A stretch of 64,000 nt of DNA. Source: Leptobacterium_A meishanense (lineage in GTDB: Bacteria; Bacteroidota; Bacteroidia; Flavobacteriales; Flavobacteriaceae). The notes beneath the pieces are model-generated. The model searched no databases, had not been told where the DNA came from, and was given only the letters and a program-made list of their open reading frames with translations. Below are positions 55,232-64,000 of the stretch, piece after piece. Position numbers and translations under genes: made by a program. Position 1 is the first letter of the stretch, and each line of letters opens with the position of its first letter. The stretch covers positions 124,001 through 188,000 of the forward strand of contig NZ_JBBEXE010000001.1 in assembly GCF_037645805.1 (NCBI RefSeq). Reading direction: 5' to 3'.

Positions 55232-56398
55232 CCGGATATTTCTCCTCTTCATTTCTTGTTGTAAAAGTGATAGCTCTCTGTTACTTTGCCCTGCTACAGA
55301 GGTGTTTTCCTGAGCCCTTCTAGTTAAATACGGAATTACTTCTCTAATTGGGCCAAAAGGGATTAATTTTGTAGCATTGTAACCCTTTGCTGCTAGGTTA
55401 TATGTTATTTGTTCACTCATACCATACAATTGCCCAAACCATATTTGTTTATGGTGATTGGCTAATCCTTTGCTTTTCATTAATTCTATTGCCAAATATG
55501 TACTTTCTTCATTGTGCGATCCTACAAAAAGCGAAAAAACATCTAAATTATCCAAAACATAAGTAAGTACATCATTAAACATAGAATCCGTGGCTTCTTT
55601 GCTTTCGCATATAGGCGATTTGCGGCCCATTTCCATAGCACGAAGGTTCTCTTTTTCCATATATGCACCCCTCACAAGCTTTGTGCCTATTAAAAAGTTG
55701 CTTTTTACCGCTTTTTCTTTAAGATGTTTTACATACTGCAACCGGTCCCATCGATAACATTGAATTGTATTGTAAACAATGACCGATTCTTTATTATATA
55801 ACTTCATCATTTCCTCCACAAGTTCGTCTGCGGCATCTTGCATCCAGGATTCCTCGGCGTCTATTAATACGGGAACATCCTGTTCATATGCTTTATGACA
55901 TATTTGCTGAATGCGTCTTTGAATATTTCGCCATTCTTCTTCTTCTTTGTCTGAAAGGCTATCATTTGCAGTAATTTTCTCCCACAAAGCAAAACGACCT
56001 AAAGCAGTTGGTTTCATTGCAACAAATGATATATGCCTATTTTTAGAGGCCAACATTATCAATTCACACTTTTTAGCAGCAGCCCTTTCAAAATCAACTT
56101 CTGAAATCTTTCCTTCTACCGAGTAATCCAAAATAGAGGAGATATTACTACTGCTTAGGTTTTTTATGATTGTTTCACACTCATGCACTGTGGTTCCTCC
56201 GCAAAACTGTTTAAAAATAGTGCTTTTAATGATCCCTTTTATTGGGAGGTGCATTCTCAAAAGAAAATTTACTACGTTCGTTCCTAGCTTCACCAATAAA
56301 GGATTTGCTATAATTTTGAAGAGGAGAAACGTTTTTTTTAATTCTGTATTTGATTTGCTGGCAAACGCAATTTCAGTATTGTCAAATAATTTATTCAT
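55220..56398 (-). CDS. Proline dehydrogenase
   Basis: A 392-residue FAD-linked TIM barrel enzyme. Family motifs include VEGKISEVDFER, VPVLIDAEESWMQ near residue 177, KLVRGAYMEKE near 245, SHNEES near 300 and a late YLTRRAQENTS holding the substrate Arg pair. It oxidises proline to pyrroline-5-carboxylate. The bacteroidete monofunctional form is distinct from PutA. It is divergent from aroB across 89 bases. Confidence 0.93.
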   Translation of the reverse strand: MNKLFDNTEIAFASKSNTELKKTFLLFKIIANPLLVKLGTNVVNFLLRMHLPIKGIIKSTIFKQFCGGTTVHECETIIKNLSSSNISSILDYSVEGKISEVDFERAAAKKCELIMLASKNRHISFVAMKPTALGRFALWEKITANDSLSDKEEEEWRNIQRRIQQICHKAYEQDVPVLIDAEESWMQDAADELVEEMMKLYNKESVIVYNTIQCYRWDRLQYVKHLKEKAVKSNFLIGTKLVRGAYMEKENLRAMEMGRKSPICESKEATDSMFNDVLTYVLDNLDVFSLFVGSHNEESTYLAIELMKSKGLANHHKQIWFGQLYGMSEQITYNLAAKGYNATKLIPFGPIREVIPYLTRRAQENTSVAGQSNRELSLLQQEMKRRNIRLLF

Positions 56399-56487
56399 TA
56401 AATGCTAAAAATGTGAGCAAATATACTTATAGAAAACTATTTTTTCTGTAAAATCTTTTTATTTTGGCTACTCATTAAAAGAAAAAC

Positions 56488-57555
56488 ATGCTCAAGCCAA
56501 TAGTTACAAATGAATCGCCGATATTGTTTGATAACGACTCATACAACTTCCTTTGTCAGTATATCAAGGAACAAAATTCCTCCAAGCTATTTGTAATTGT
56601 TGACAGCCATACAAAAAAGGAATGCTTGCCCTATTTTTTAGATCGCATCCAGAAACTCGAAAACATAATTGTCATTGAAATACAACCCGGAGAAACCTAC
56701 AAGAACATAACTACATGTTCTTATATATGGGAAAGGCTATCATTACACGGTGCAGACCGTAAAAGCCTTATTATTAATCTTGGAGGTGGTGTTGTAACTG
56801 ACTTAGGAGGCTTTGTAGCAGCTACATATATGCGAGGTATTCGTTTTATAAACATCCCCACCTCTCTTCTGGCTATGGTAGATGCTTCTGTTGGAGGAAA
56901 AACAGGTGTTGATTTGGGTATTTTAAAAAATCAGGTGGGGGTTTTTGCTGCTCCACAATTTGTAATTGTAGATCCCCAATATCTCATAACATTACCGAAA
57001 AACCATATAACAAACGGTATTGCAGAAATGTTGAAACATGGGCTTATACATAATAAGGATCATTGGGACGCTGTTTCCCTGCTTCAGAAAGGGACTATAC
57101 CCTCAAGAAGGCTGGTATATGATTCTGTAGTGATCAAAAGTACAATCGTAAATGAAGACCCTAAAGAACAAAACCGTCGTAAGATATTGAATTACGGACA
57201 TACGCTAGGCCATGCAATAGAGTCCCATTATTTAAAAAAGGGAAATAAGGAAGGAGTTTTACATGGAGAGGCCATAGCAATAGGCATGCTTCTGGAAAGC
57301 TATATTTCTTCTGTCCAAGAAGGGCTATCAAAAGATACATTGAAAACTATTAAAGAAACTATTTTTTCTTTTTTTGAAAAAAAACAAATATCACATACTG
57401 ATATTGATGAAATTATAGCACTTTTACAATACGATAAAAAAAATTCGGAAGGAGTTGTTAATTTTGTATTATTGAAAACTATTGCTCAACCGGTAATAGA
57501 TAAAAAAGTGGATCGTCAATTAATAAAAGAAGCGTTTTATTATTATTTAAATTAA
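56488..57555 (+). CDS. aroB: 3-dehydroquinate synthase
   Basis: A 355-residue enzyme of the shikimate pathway. NAD-binding GGGVVTDLGGFVAATYMRG near residue 103, PTSLLAMVDASVGGKTGVD near 130 and zinc His ligands in YGHTLGHAIES and LHGEAIAIGM. It converts DAHP to 3-dehydroquinate. A weak A/T-rich hairpin and a 6-bp palindrome (57646-57660) lie in the 240-base gap that follows; no gene is seen there. Confidence 0.96.
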   Translation: MLKPIVTNESPILFDNDSYNFLCQYIKEQNSSKLFVIVDSHTKKECLPYFLDRIQKLENIIVIEIQPGETYKNITTCSYIWERLSLHGADRKSLIINLGGGVVTDLGGFVAATYMRGIRFINIPTSLLAMVDASVGGKTGVDLGILKNQVGVFAAPQFVIVDPQYLITLPKNHITNGIAEMLKHGLIHNKDHWDAVSLLQKGTIPSRRLVYDSVVIKSTIVNEDPKEQNRRKILNYGHTLGHAIESHYLKKGNKEGVLHGEAIAIGMLLESYISSVQEGLSKDTLKTIKETIFSFFEKKQISHTDIDEIIALLQYDKKNSEGVVNFVLLKTIAQPVIDKKVDRQLIKEAFYYYLN

Positions 57556-57795
57556 AGAATATCAATACATTGTGTTTGTATTTTTATAATGAATACAATT
57601 CTTCATTACGGGCATACTAAAGAAAGAACATTGTTTTTCTTTATTTCTCAGGAGCTGAGAACCCGGGTAAATATGGAAATTCAATTAAAAATTCCCTGTA
57701 TTATTTTCAGGTGTGTTTTTTATATGTTGCGAATTTGAATTTTGCATCCATGTACATTTCCCTCTAATTTTTTATAATTGAACTAATAAACAGCA

Positions 57796-59193
57796 ATGAA
57801 AAATAAATATATCGATCTAATAGATCAAACCTATTACTTCCCTCAAGAAGAATTTACTTTAGACAAGGAACATTTATTGTTTAGGGGAGTTGATTTAATG
57901 GAACTCATCAAAAAATATGGAACCCCGTTAAAATTCACATATTTACCTCAAATATCTAACAACATCAATAAAGCAAAAATATGGTTCAGCAAAGCAATGG
58001 CTAAACATAAATATGAAGGTAGTTATCATTATTGCTATTGTACCAAAAGTTCCCATTTTGAACATGTAATGACCGAAGCATTAAAAAATGACATTCACAT
58101 TGAAACGTCCTCTGCGTTTGATTTAAACATAGTAAACAAATTAAAACAACAAGGCACAGTAACAAATGACACTTATATCCTCTGTAACGGCTTCAAGCGT
58201 GATCAATACATAACTAACATTGCTAATCTTATAAATAGCGGGCACCATAACTGTGTACCCATAATAGATAATTATGAAGAATTAGACCTTTTATTGGAAA
58301 GCATTGATAGAAAATTTGAAGTCGGAATACGTATTGCCTCAGAAGAAGAACCTAAGTTTGAGTTTTATACAAGTAGGTTGGGAATTGGTTATAAAAACAT
58401 CGTTCCCTTTTATAATAGAGAAATTAAAGACCAAAAAAGAGTAACACTCAAAATGCTTCATTTTTTTATTAATACCGGTATACGGGACAATGCTTATTAT
58501 TGGAATGAACTCTTAAAGTGTTTAAAAGTCTACACACAGCTGAGAAAAATATGCCCTACATTAGATAGCTTGAATATAGGGGGAGGCTTTCCTGTTAAAA
58601 ATTCCCTTGCTTTTGAATATGACTATGAATATATGGTCGACGAAATTATCAATCAGATAAAGGTGACATGCGAAGAAGCCGAAGTTCCTGTTCCTAACAT
58701 TTTTACAGAATTTGGAAGTTTTACAGTAGGTGAAAGTGGCGGGGCTATATATGAAGTGTTATACCAAAAACAGCAAAATGACCGTGAAAAATGGAACATG
58801 ATCAATTCTTCTTTTATTACCACATTACCTGACACATGGGCTATTAATAAACGTTTTATTCTGTTGGCGATAAACAGATGGAATGACGAGTATGAACGTG
58901 TGTTACTTGGTGGTTTGACTTGTGACAGTGACGATTATTACAACAGTGAGCAAAACATGAATGCCATATATTTACCAAAGTTCAACAAAGGCAAACCGTT
59001 ATATATTGGTTTTTTTAACACCGGTGCCTATCAAGAAACTATAGGCGGTTATGGAGGATTACATCACTGCCTAATCCCCGAACCACAATATATTCTTATA
59101 GACAAAGACGAGAATGGAAATATAATCACTTCCCTGTTTTCTGAACAACAGAAAGCGGAAAATATGCTAAAAATATTAGGCTATGAAAAGTAA
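57796..59193 (+). CDS. speA: Biosynthetic arginine decarboxylase, short form
   Basis: A 465-residue fold-type III PLP enzyme of the DABA/ornithine/arginine decarboxylase family. The PLP Lys is Lys84 in YCYCTKSS. The glycine-rich phosphate loop is NIGGGFPVK near residue 257, and the substrate-binding EFGSFTVGESG near 295. It is much shorter than E. coli SpeA (about 660 residues), so the gene symbol is by role. It makes agmatine, which the next enzyme cleaves; the two genes overlap by 11 bases. Confidence 0.88.
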   Translation: MKNKYIDLIDQTYYFPQEEFTLDKEHLLFRGVDLMELIKKYGTPLKFTYLPQISNNINKAKIWFSKAMAKHKYEGSYHYCYCTKSSHFEHVMTEALKNDIHIETSSAFDLNIVNKLKQQGTVTNDTYILCNGFKRDQYITNIANLINSGHHNCVPIIDNYEELDLLLESIDRKFEVGIRIASEEEPKFEFYTSRLGIGYKNIVPFYNREIKDQKRVTLKMLHFFINTGIRDNAYYWNELLKCLKVYTQLRKICPTLDSLNIGGGFPVKNSLAFEYDYEYMVDEIINQIKVTCEEAEVPVPNIFTEFGSFTVGESGGAIYEVLYQKQQNDREKWNMINSSFITTLPDTWAINKRFILLAINRWNDEYERVLLGGLTCDSDDYYNSEQNMNAIYLPKFNKGKPLYIGFFNTGAYQETIGGYGGLHHCLIPEPQYILIDKDENGNIITSLFSEQQKAENMLKILGYEK

Positions 59194-60046
59194 AAAGACA
59201 TATGCAGGGATTCCTGAAAAATATGCCCGGTTAGAAGATGCCTATGTTGTTCTAATACCTGTTCCCTATGATGGGACAAGTACTTGGCAAAAAGGGGCTG
59301 ATAGAGGCCCGGAAGCTTTTTTACATGCATCTGAAAATATGGAGTTGTTTGATATCGAAACGCGTACCGAGCCATATAAAAAAGGAATATACCTTGCTCC
59401 TCCCATAACCGAAAGTTCTTCTCCGGAAAAGATGGTAGACACTGTACATAAAACCACTAAAAATTATATTCAGCAGAAGAAATTCGTAACGGTATTTGGA
59501 GGGGAACACTCCATTACGATTGGTACTATTAGAGCTTTTAGAGAATGTTTTGACAATCTTACGGTTGTACAAATAGATGCCCATGCAGACCTCCGCCCAG
59601 AATATGAAGGCAGTACCTGTAATCATGCTTGCGCTGTTTATGAAGCTAGTAAAACTACCAACCTAATTCAAGTAGGGATAAGGAGTATGGATGTTGAAGA
59701 GCTTCAACACATGGATGAAAATCAAGTATATTTTGCACATCAATTATTAGATGACGATGATTGGATAGATAATGCTATACATCAAATGACAGAAAATGTA
59801 TTTGTTACTATTGATCTAGATGGTTTTGATCCCTCTATCCTACCCGCTACAGGGACTCCTGAACCTGGAGGGTTATTGTGGTACGAAACATTAATGTTTT
59901 TGAAAAAAATATTTAAAAAGAAGACCGTAGTAGGTTTTGATATTATGGAACTATGCCCTAATACAATTGAAAAATCTTCGGATTTTTTGGCTGCAAAACT
60001 CTACTATAAAATGCTTGCATATAAATTTAAATACACCATCTCATGA
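59183..60046 (+). CDS. speB: Agmatinase
   Basis: A 287-residue ureohydrolase with all Mn ligands: GGEHS near residue 110, DAHADLR near 132 and IDLDGFDPS near 212. It splits agmatine to putrescine and urea. It overlaps speA by 11 bases and the deoxyhypusine-synthase-like gene by four, so the three form a coupled polyamine operon. Confidence 0.94.
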   Translation: MKSKKTYAGIPEKYARLEDAYVVLIPVPYDGTSTWQKGADRGPEAFLHASENMELFDIETRTEPYKKGIYLAPPITESSSPEKMVDTVHKTTKNYIQQKKFVTVFGGEHSITIGTIRAFRECFDNLTVVQIDAHADLRPEYEGSTCNHACAVYEASKTTNLIQVGIRSMDVEELQHMDENQVYFAHQLLDDDDWIDNAIHQMTENVFVTIDLDGFDPSILPATGTPEPGGLLWYETLMFLKKIFKKKTVVGFDIMELCPNTIEKSSDFLAAKLYYKMLAYKFKYTIS

Positions 60047-61017
60047 GTACAAAAGGGCCTATTTCCGACTTTATAGAAAAATATTACCTGCATTTTAATG
60101 CTGCTGCATTGGTTGATGCTGCCAAAGCATATGAGCAACAACTGAATGCCGGTTCAAAGATGATGATAACACTTGCCGGCGCCATGAGTACTGGAGAATT
60201 AGGGAAAATCCTAGCTGAAATGATCCGCCAAGATAAAGTACATATTATCTCATGTACGGGAGCAAATTTAGAGGAAGATATTATGAATTTGGTTGCCCAT
60301 TCACATTACAAACGTATTCCCGATTATCGAGACCTTACCCCTAAACAAGAATGGGGTTTATTGGAAAAAGGACTTAACAGAGTTACAGATACCTGTATTC
60401 CGGAAGAAGAAGCCTTTAGAAGACTTCAAAAACACATCTATAAATTATGGAAAGATGCAGATGATAAAGGAGCGCGCTATTTTCCCCATGAGTTCATGTA
60501 TAAAATGTTATTGTCGGGAGTATTGGAAGAATATTATGAAATAGACTTGAAAGACTCATGGATGTACGCAGCTGCAGAGAAAAACCTTCCTATGGTAGTC
60601 CCCGGTTGGGAAGACAGCACCATGGGCAATATTTTTGCTTCATATGTTATTAAAGGGGAACTGCAAGCCAGCACCATGAAAAGTGGAATTGAATATATGG
60701 TGTTTTTAGCAGAGTGGTACTCAAAAAACTCAGGGGAAGGAGTTGGTTTTTTTCAGATAGGTGGAGGTATTGCAGGTGATTTTCCCATATGTGTGGTTCC
60801 AATGCTCTATCAAGACATGGAAATGCACGATGTTCCTTTTTGGAGTTATTTTTGTCAGATATCAGATTCTACAACTAGCTATGGGTCATACTCAGGGGCA
60901 GTCCCTAATGAGAAAATTACTTGGGGAAAACTAGACATCGATACCCCTAAATTCATTATTGAATCTGATGCTACCATAGTAGCGCCACTCATATTTGCTT
61001 ATATTCTAGATATGTGA
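60043..61017 (+). CDS. Deoxyhypusine synthase-like enzyme
   Basis: A 324-residue protein of the deoxyhypusine synthase family. The NAD-binding GAMSTGELGK region lies near residue 46; the C-terminus holds TTSYGSYSGAVPNEKITWGKL, where Lys296 in WGK is the position of the catalytic Lys that holds the aminobutyl group. In bacteria such proteins most often act as homospermidine synthase, transferring the group to putrescine. Its position after arginine decarboxylase and agmatinase supports a polyamine role. EF-P modification is not shown. Confidence 0.87.
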   Translation: MSTKGPISDFIEKYYLHFNAAALVDAAKAYEQQLNAGSKMMITLAGAMSTGELGKILAEMIRQDKVHIISCTGANLEEDIMNLVAHSHYKRIPDYRDLTPKQEWGLLEKGLNRVTDTCIPEEEAFRRLQKHIYKLWKDADDKGARYFPHEFMYKMLLSGVLEEYYEIDLKDSWMYAAAEKNLPMVVPGWEDSTMGNIFASYVIKGELQASTMKSGIEYMVFLAEWYSKNSGEGVGFFQIGGGIAGDFPICVVPMLYQDMEMHDVPFWSYFCQISDSTTSYGSYSGAVPNEKITWGKLDIDTPKFIIESDATIVAPLIFAYILDM

Positions 61018-61091
61018 AATTTATTTTGACAAACTATTGCGTAAAATATTTTTTTTGATTTACATTTATACTAACCAATCTTAATCAATAT

Positions 61092-61376
61092 ATGAAACGT
61101 GTAATAGTTGATTATAAAAAACTTACAAACGAAATCTTATCATTGTTGGTTGAAAAATATCCTGACGGATATGGCGATGATGATATCATCAGGTTCAAGA
61201 ATGCCAATAATGAAACTGTAGAAGCTGTAGAAGTACGTACAGAAGACACTACTTATTTAGTGAAAGTGAGTACACGCTTAGCAAATACGATGGAAAACTA
61301 TGAAGAAGACGATGATGATTTCCAGTCTTCTGACGATATAGAAATCCCTGATGAAAATGAACAGGAAGAAGAATGA
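61092..61376 (+). CDS. Small acidic protein of unknown function
   Basis: A 94-residue protein. The first 65 residues are a compact beta-alpha pattern with VEKYPDGYGDDDIIRFKN. The last 30 are almost all Asp and Glu. Such proteins are conserved in Flavobacteriaceae and are sometimes mislabelled as DNA primase, which nothing here supports. It lies five bases from the convergent ppc stop and 74 bases after the polyamine operon. Confidence 0.75.
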   Translation: MKRVIVDYKKLTNEILSLLVEKYPDGYGDDDIIRFKNANNETVEAVEVRTEDTTYLVKVSTRLANTMENYEEDDDDFQSSDDIEIPDENEQEEE

Positions 61377-61381
61377 TTTAA

Positions 61382-63964
61382 TTAAGCAGAATTTCTACTT
61401 GCATTAATATTCCCAAATAATGATCGGGTTACCATCTTTTCATATACTTTAAGTAATTTCTCGTTTGCCCCTCCACCCTTTTCAATTGCTTGTATCTTTC
61501 TTAAGGCATATTGCTGAATGGTAAGTAATGGTAAAACGATCTTTTCGCGTACTCCAATAGATGCTTTCATAGAAGGGCTGTCCTCCATAAGTGTCTTATA
61601 GTTTGTCACTTTCAATATCATTTGTTTGCTTCTCTCATATTCTTCATGAATACTATTCCAGAATTCACCAAACTCTATATCTTCCTTCATATATGCTGTG
61701 AGTTTAAAAAAGGACTTTGTTAAACTCATCATGCTATTTTCCAACAGTGCACGAAAAAAAGCAGAATGATTGTATAAGGATTGTACTTTTTCCAGTTCAT
61801 TATTTTTAGCAAAGGCTTCAATAGCAATGCCAACACCATAAAAACCCGGAACATTTTGTTTCAATTGGCTCCATCCCCCTACAAAAGGAATGGCCCTAAG
61901 GTCTGAAAAAACAAGTTTATCGGATTTACCTCTTTTGGATGGACGGCTTCCGATGTTAGTTTTCGCATAATATTTAAGCGTGCTCATTTTTTCCAGATAT
62001 GGTATAAACTTTGGGTGTCTTTTAAAATTTTTATAGGCTTCATAGCTGATTTCAGCCAATCGCTCCATAGTAGCTCTATCTTCCGGGGTCAACTTATTTT
62101 TTTCATTTTCAAACAACTTGTTTATAATACCTGAACTGAGCAGCTGCTCCATATTATATTGGCAAGAGTTAAGCGTTCCGAAATTCGAACTAATTGTTTG
62201 CCCCTGTATCGTCAATTGCACTTCTTCTGCTTCTATTGTAGGTCCTAACGAGGCATAAAATTGATGTGTCTTTCCTCCTCCTCTTGCTGGTGGCCCACCC
62301 CTCCCATCAAAAAATATCACTTTAATATTATATTTCCTTGATATTTCCGTAAGAGCTTCTTTTGCTTTAAAAATGCTCCAATTAGCCATTAGATATCCTC
62401 CATCTTTAGTTCCATCAGAAAAACCAAGCATAATGATTTGCTTGTTTCCCCTTCGTTTCAAATGTGCAGCATAAGCATCATTTGTATAAAGTGTTTTCAT
62501 AGCCCTCCCTGCTGTCGTAAGATCATCAACCGTTTCAAATAAAGGGATAATATCTACCGAAGGGGTTTTCCAATCACATAAACGAATCATGGCAAATACT
62601 TCCATCACGTTTAGAGCCCCTCTATTGTTACTAATAATATAGCGGTTGGCTCCTTGTTCCCCGTTTTGTTTTTGGATGGTTTTCATGGCATAGATAGACT
62701 CTATAGTATTTCTGGTAGTTTCATTGGAAAAAATGTCAGGATTTAATTTTTCACTTACATTTTCTAATACTTTTATTTGTTCTTCTTCGGGTAGCTGTAG
62801 GTAATTTTCAGGGAAAATACCTGATCCGATTTTATGTGTTTCTTCTATAATATTGGTTAAAACGGTATGGTGTACCCGGGAATCTTGCCGTATATCAAGC
62901 GTTGCAAAATAAAGTCCAAAAAGATTGACTTTATTGATTAATATCTGGACTTCATCAACAAATAGTGATTGATGCTTTTTTTTAAGTATGTTTTTAATTT
63001 GATGCAGCTTTTCTAAAAGCACTTCTTTCGACATAGAGGCTTTATTGTCTGAAAAAATGTTATTGTATAGCTGCAACTCAACCTCAGTAACCAATATATC
63101 TACTTTATCGAATGTTATTCTTCTTTTCAATAAACGAATGTCTCGGTAATAATTCCGTATAATACTTCCGCGAAGCCGTTCAGCTACTTTTAATGTTATT
63201 TCTGTTGTTACAAAAGGGTTGCCATCTCTGTCTCCTCCCGGCCAGAACCCTAAATTTATAATATGGTTATCTATCGGGGAGTCTTCAAAAATATTATTTT
63301 GAATATATTCATATATTTTACTGGCCGATTGGTAAAATACATTTTCAAGGTACCATACTAAGCTGACGGCTTCGTCATAGGGCGTTGGTTTTTGTTTTTT
63401 AAAAAAGGGGGTTTTCCCTAATTGTGCGAGCAGTTTTTTAATAGCAGTAAAATCATTTTCTTCAATTGCTTTTGCTAAATCAGTAATAATACCCAATACA
63501 GGGCCAGGATAGAATTGCGTAGGGTGGGCTGTTAAAACCGGCCGTATGTTGAATGTCTGCAAATACTTTTGTAACTCTTGCATTTTGTTTTTAGCAGCAG
63601 CCTCTTCTTTTATACTCCTTAAAGTACCATGGCCTTCCATGTTGTTGATTACTGAGAACGCTGCATCTTCTATAGCATCAAACAAGACTACTTGTCGTTC
63701 TATATATTGAATAAAACGAAATAGTAAATTTATTTTGTCATTCTCATTTGCTCCTTCTTCGTATTTTGAAAAAAATGTATTTACTATTTCAGTAGGATTA
63801 TTATTCTCTTCATATCCTTTTTCACAAACATCACTAAATAATGGTAATAAAACTCCTGTATTAGTTATATCATCAAATGGCAATGTCATAAAAATGCTGT
63901 TGTATATCTGATACTTTGACAACACATTTTCATTGAACCGATCTAACTTTGGTTTCCTGAGCAT
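61382..63964 (-). CDS. ppc: Phosphoenolpyruvate carboxylase
   Basis: An 860-residue enzyme from the ATG at 63964 (LRKPKLDRFNENVL); the longer frame uses a TTG at 63997 and contains a promoter-like element. Catalytic motifs: TAHPTQF near residue 145 (catalytic His), WPGGDRDGNP near 240, GFSDGTKDGGYLMANW near 515 and FDGRGGPPARGGGKTH near 550, a variant of the common FHGRGG loop. It fixes bicarbonate on PEP to give oxaloacetate. Upstream sequence is cut by the window edge. Confidence 0.96.
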   Translation of the reverse strand: MLRKPKLDRFNENVLSKYQIYNSIFMTLPFDDITNTGVLLPLFSDVCEKGYEENNNPTEIVNTFFSKYEEGANENDKINLLFRFIQYIERQVVLFDAIEDAAFSVINNMEGHGTLRSIKEEAAAKNKMQELQKYLQTFNIRPVLTAHPTQFYPGPVLGIITDLAKAIEENDFTAIKKLLAQLGKTPFFKKQKPTPYDEAVSLVWYLENVFYQSASKIYEYIQNNIFEDSPIDNHIINLGFWPGGDRDGNPFVTTEITLKVAERLRGSIIRNYYRDIRLLKRRITFDKVDILVTEVELQLYNNIFSDNKASMSKEVLLEKLHQIKNILKKKHQSLFVDEVQILINKVNLFGLYFATLDIRQDSRVHHTVLTNIIEETHKIGSGIFPENYLQLPEEEQIKVLENVSEKLNPDIFSNETTRNTIESIYAMKTIQKQNGEQGANRYIISNNRGALNVMEVFAMIRLCDWKTPSVDIIPLFETVDDLTTAGRAMKTLYTNDAYAAHLKRRGNKQIIMLGFSDGTKDGGYLMANWSIFKAKEALTEISRKYNIKVIFFDGRGGPPARGGGKTHQFYASLGPTIEAEEVQLTIQGQTISSNFGTLNSCQYNMEQLLSSGIINKLFENEKNKLTPEDRATMERLAEISYEAYKNFKRHPKFIPYLEKMSTLKYYAKTNIGSRPSKRGKSDKLVFSDLRAIPFVGGWSQLKQNVPGFYGVGIAIEAFAKNNELEKVQSLYNHSAFFRALLENSMMSLTKSFFKLTAYMKEDIEFGEFWNSIHEEYERSKQMILKVTNYKTLMEDSPSMKASIGVREKIVLPLLTIQQYALRKIQAIEKGGGANEKLLKVYEKMVTRSLFGNINASRNSA

Positions 63965-63980
63965 AGCATTTGTTTTATTA

Positions 63981-63988
63981 CAAAAATA
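63981..63988 (-). promoter_or_regulatory. Candidate -7 element of ppc promoter
   Basis: On the minus strand TATTTTTG matches TAnnTTTG and lies 17 bases before the ATG at 63964. The -33 region would fall outside the window. Confidence 0.45.
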
Positions 63989-64000
63989 CCCTTTCAATTA

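Noticed and set aside
57646..57680. TPP-riboswitch-like bases (ctgaga then accc) before the arginine decarboxylase gene
   Set aside because: Only the short ctgaga...accc match is present. The other conserved parts of the thiamine riboswitch are missing, and the downstream gene is not a thiamine gene.
1..64000. CRISPR arrays, tRNA or rRNA genes, prophage, integrase or transposase genes
   Set aside because: No evenly spaced short repeats, cloverleaf sequences or matching proteins were seen in the window.

Overview
The window is AT-rich chromosomal DNA from a member of the Bacteroidota, almost certainly family Flavobacteriaceae. Support comes from a PorX response regulator of the type IX secretion system, the fused lpxC-fabZ gene, a fused E1 alpha/beta oxo-acid dehydrogenase, the hisGDCBHAFIE operon with bifunctional hisB and hisIE, many small lipoproteins and OmpA-like proteins, and promoters of the Bacteroidota form (TTTG about 19-22 bases before TAnnTTTG).

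Layout. 1-2513 (minus): a nucleoside phosphorylase running off the left edge, a DUF1835 protein, a SUI1-like factor and a 2-oxoglutarate oxygenase. 2643-10848 (plus): E1 dehydrogenase, an envelope operon (lipocalin, OmpA, dienelactone hydrolase), a tandem universal stress protein, a CocE-type hydrolase and an alcohol dehydrogenase. 10943-15739: an accessory island bounded by a perfect 61-bp direct repeat. It holds a hipBA toxin-antitoxin pair and a retron made of a PRTase-like protein, a small putative winged-helix protein, a structured non-coding segment and a retron reverse transcriptase. 15897-17768: two cold-shock-domain genes and a fatty-acid desaturase. 18266-20626: an unusual cytoplasmic trypsin-like protease with a companion protein, and a secreted protein. 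20825-30160: OmpW, MscS channel, a large zinc metalloprotease, several small enzymes and CorA.

30193-37358 (minus) is the complete histidine operon. It is preceded by a 17-codon leader peptide with four consecutive His codons, a strong terminator and a competing antiterminator pairing, which together form a classical attenuator. 37522-43742 holds envelope proteins, an SPFH protein, a VWA-like protein and fabG. 43857-49560 (minus) is sucD, a second lpxD-like gene, efp, lpxA, lpxC-fabZ and lpxD. 49585-55231 holds an HD phosphohydrolase, porX, tsaE, a tiny lipoprotein gene overlapping a membrane protein gene, and alanine dehydrogenase. 55220-63964 holds proline dehydrogenase, aroB, a polyamine operon (arginine decarboxylase, agmatinase, deoxyhypusine-synthase-like enzyme), an acidic small protein and PEP carboxylase.

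Most of the window is conserved housekeeping sequence. The two parts that stand out are the repeat-bounded retron/hipBA island, which looks like an anti-phage module, and the histidine attenuator. I see no tRNA, rRNA, CRISPR array, integrase or intact insertion sequence.
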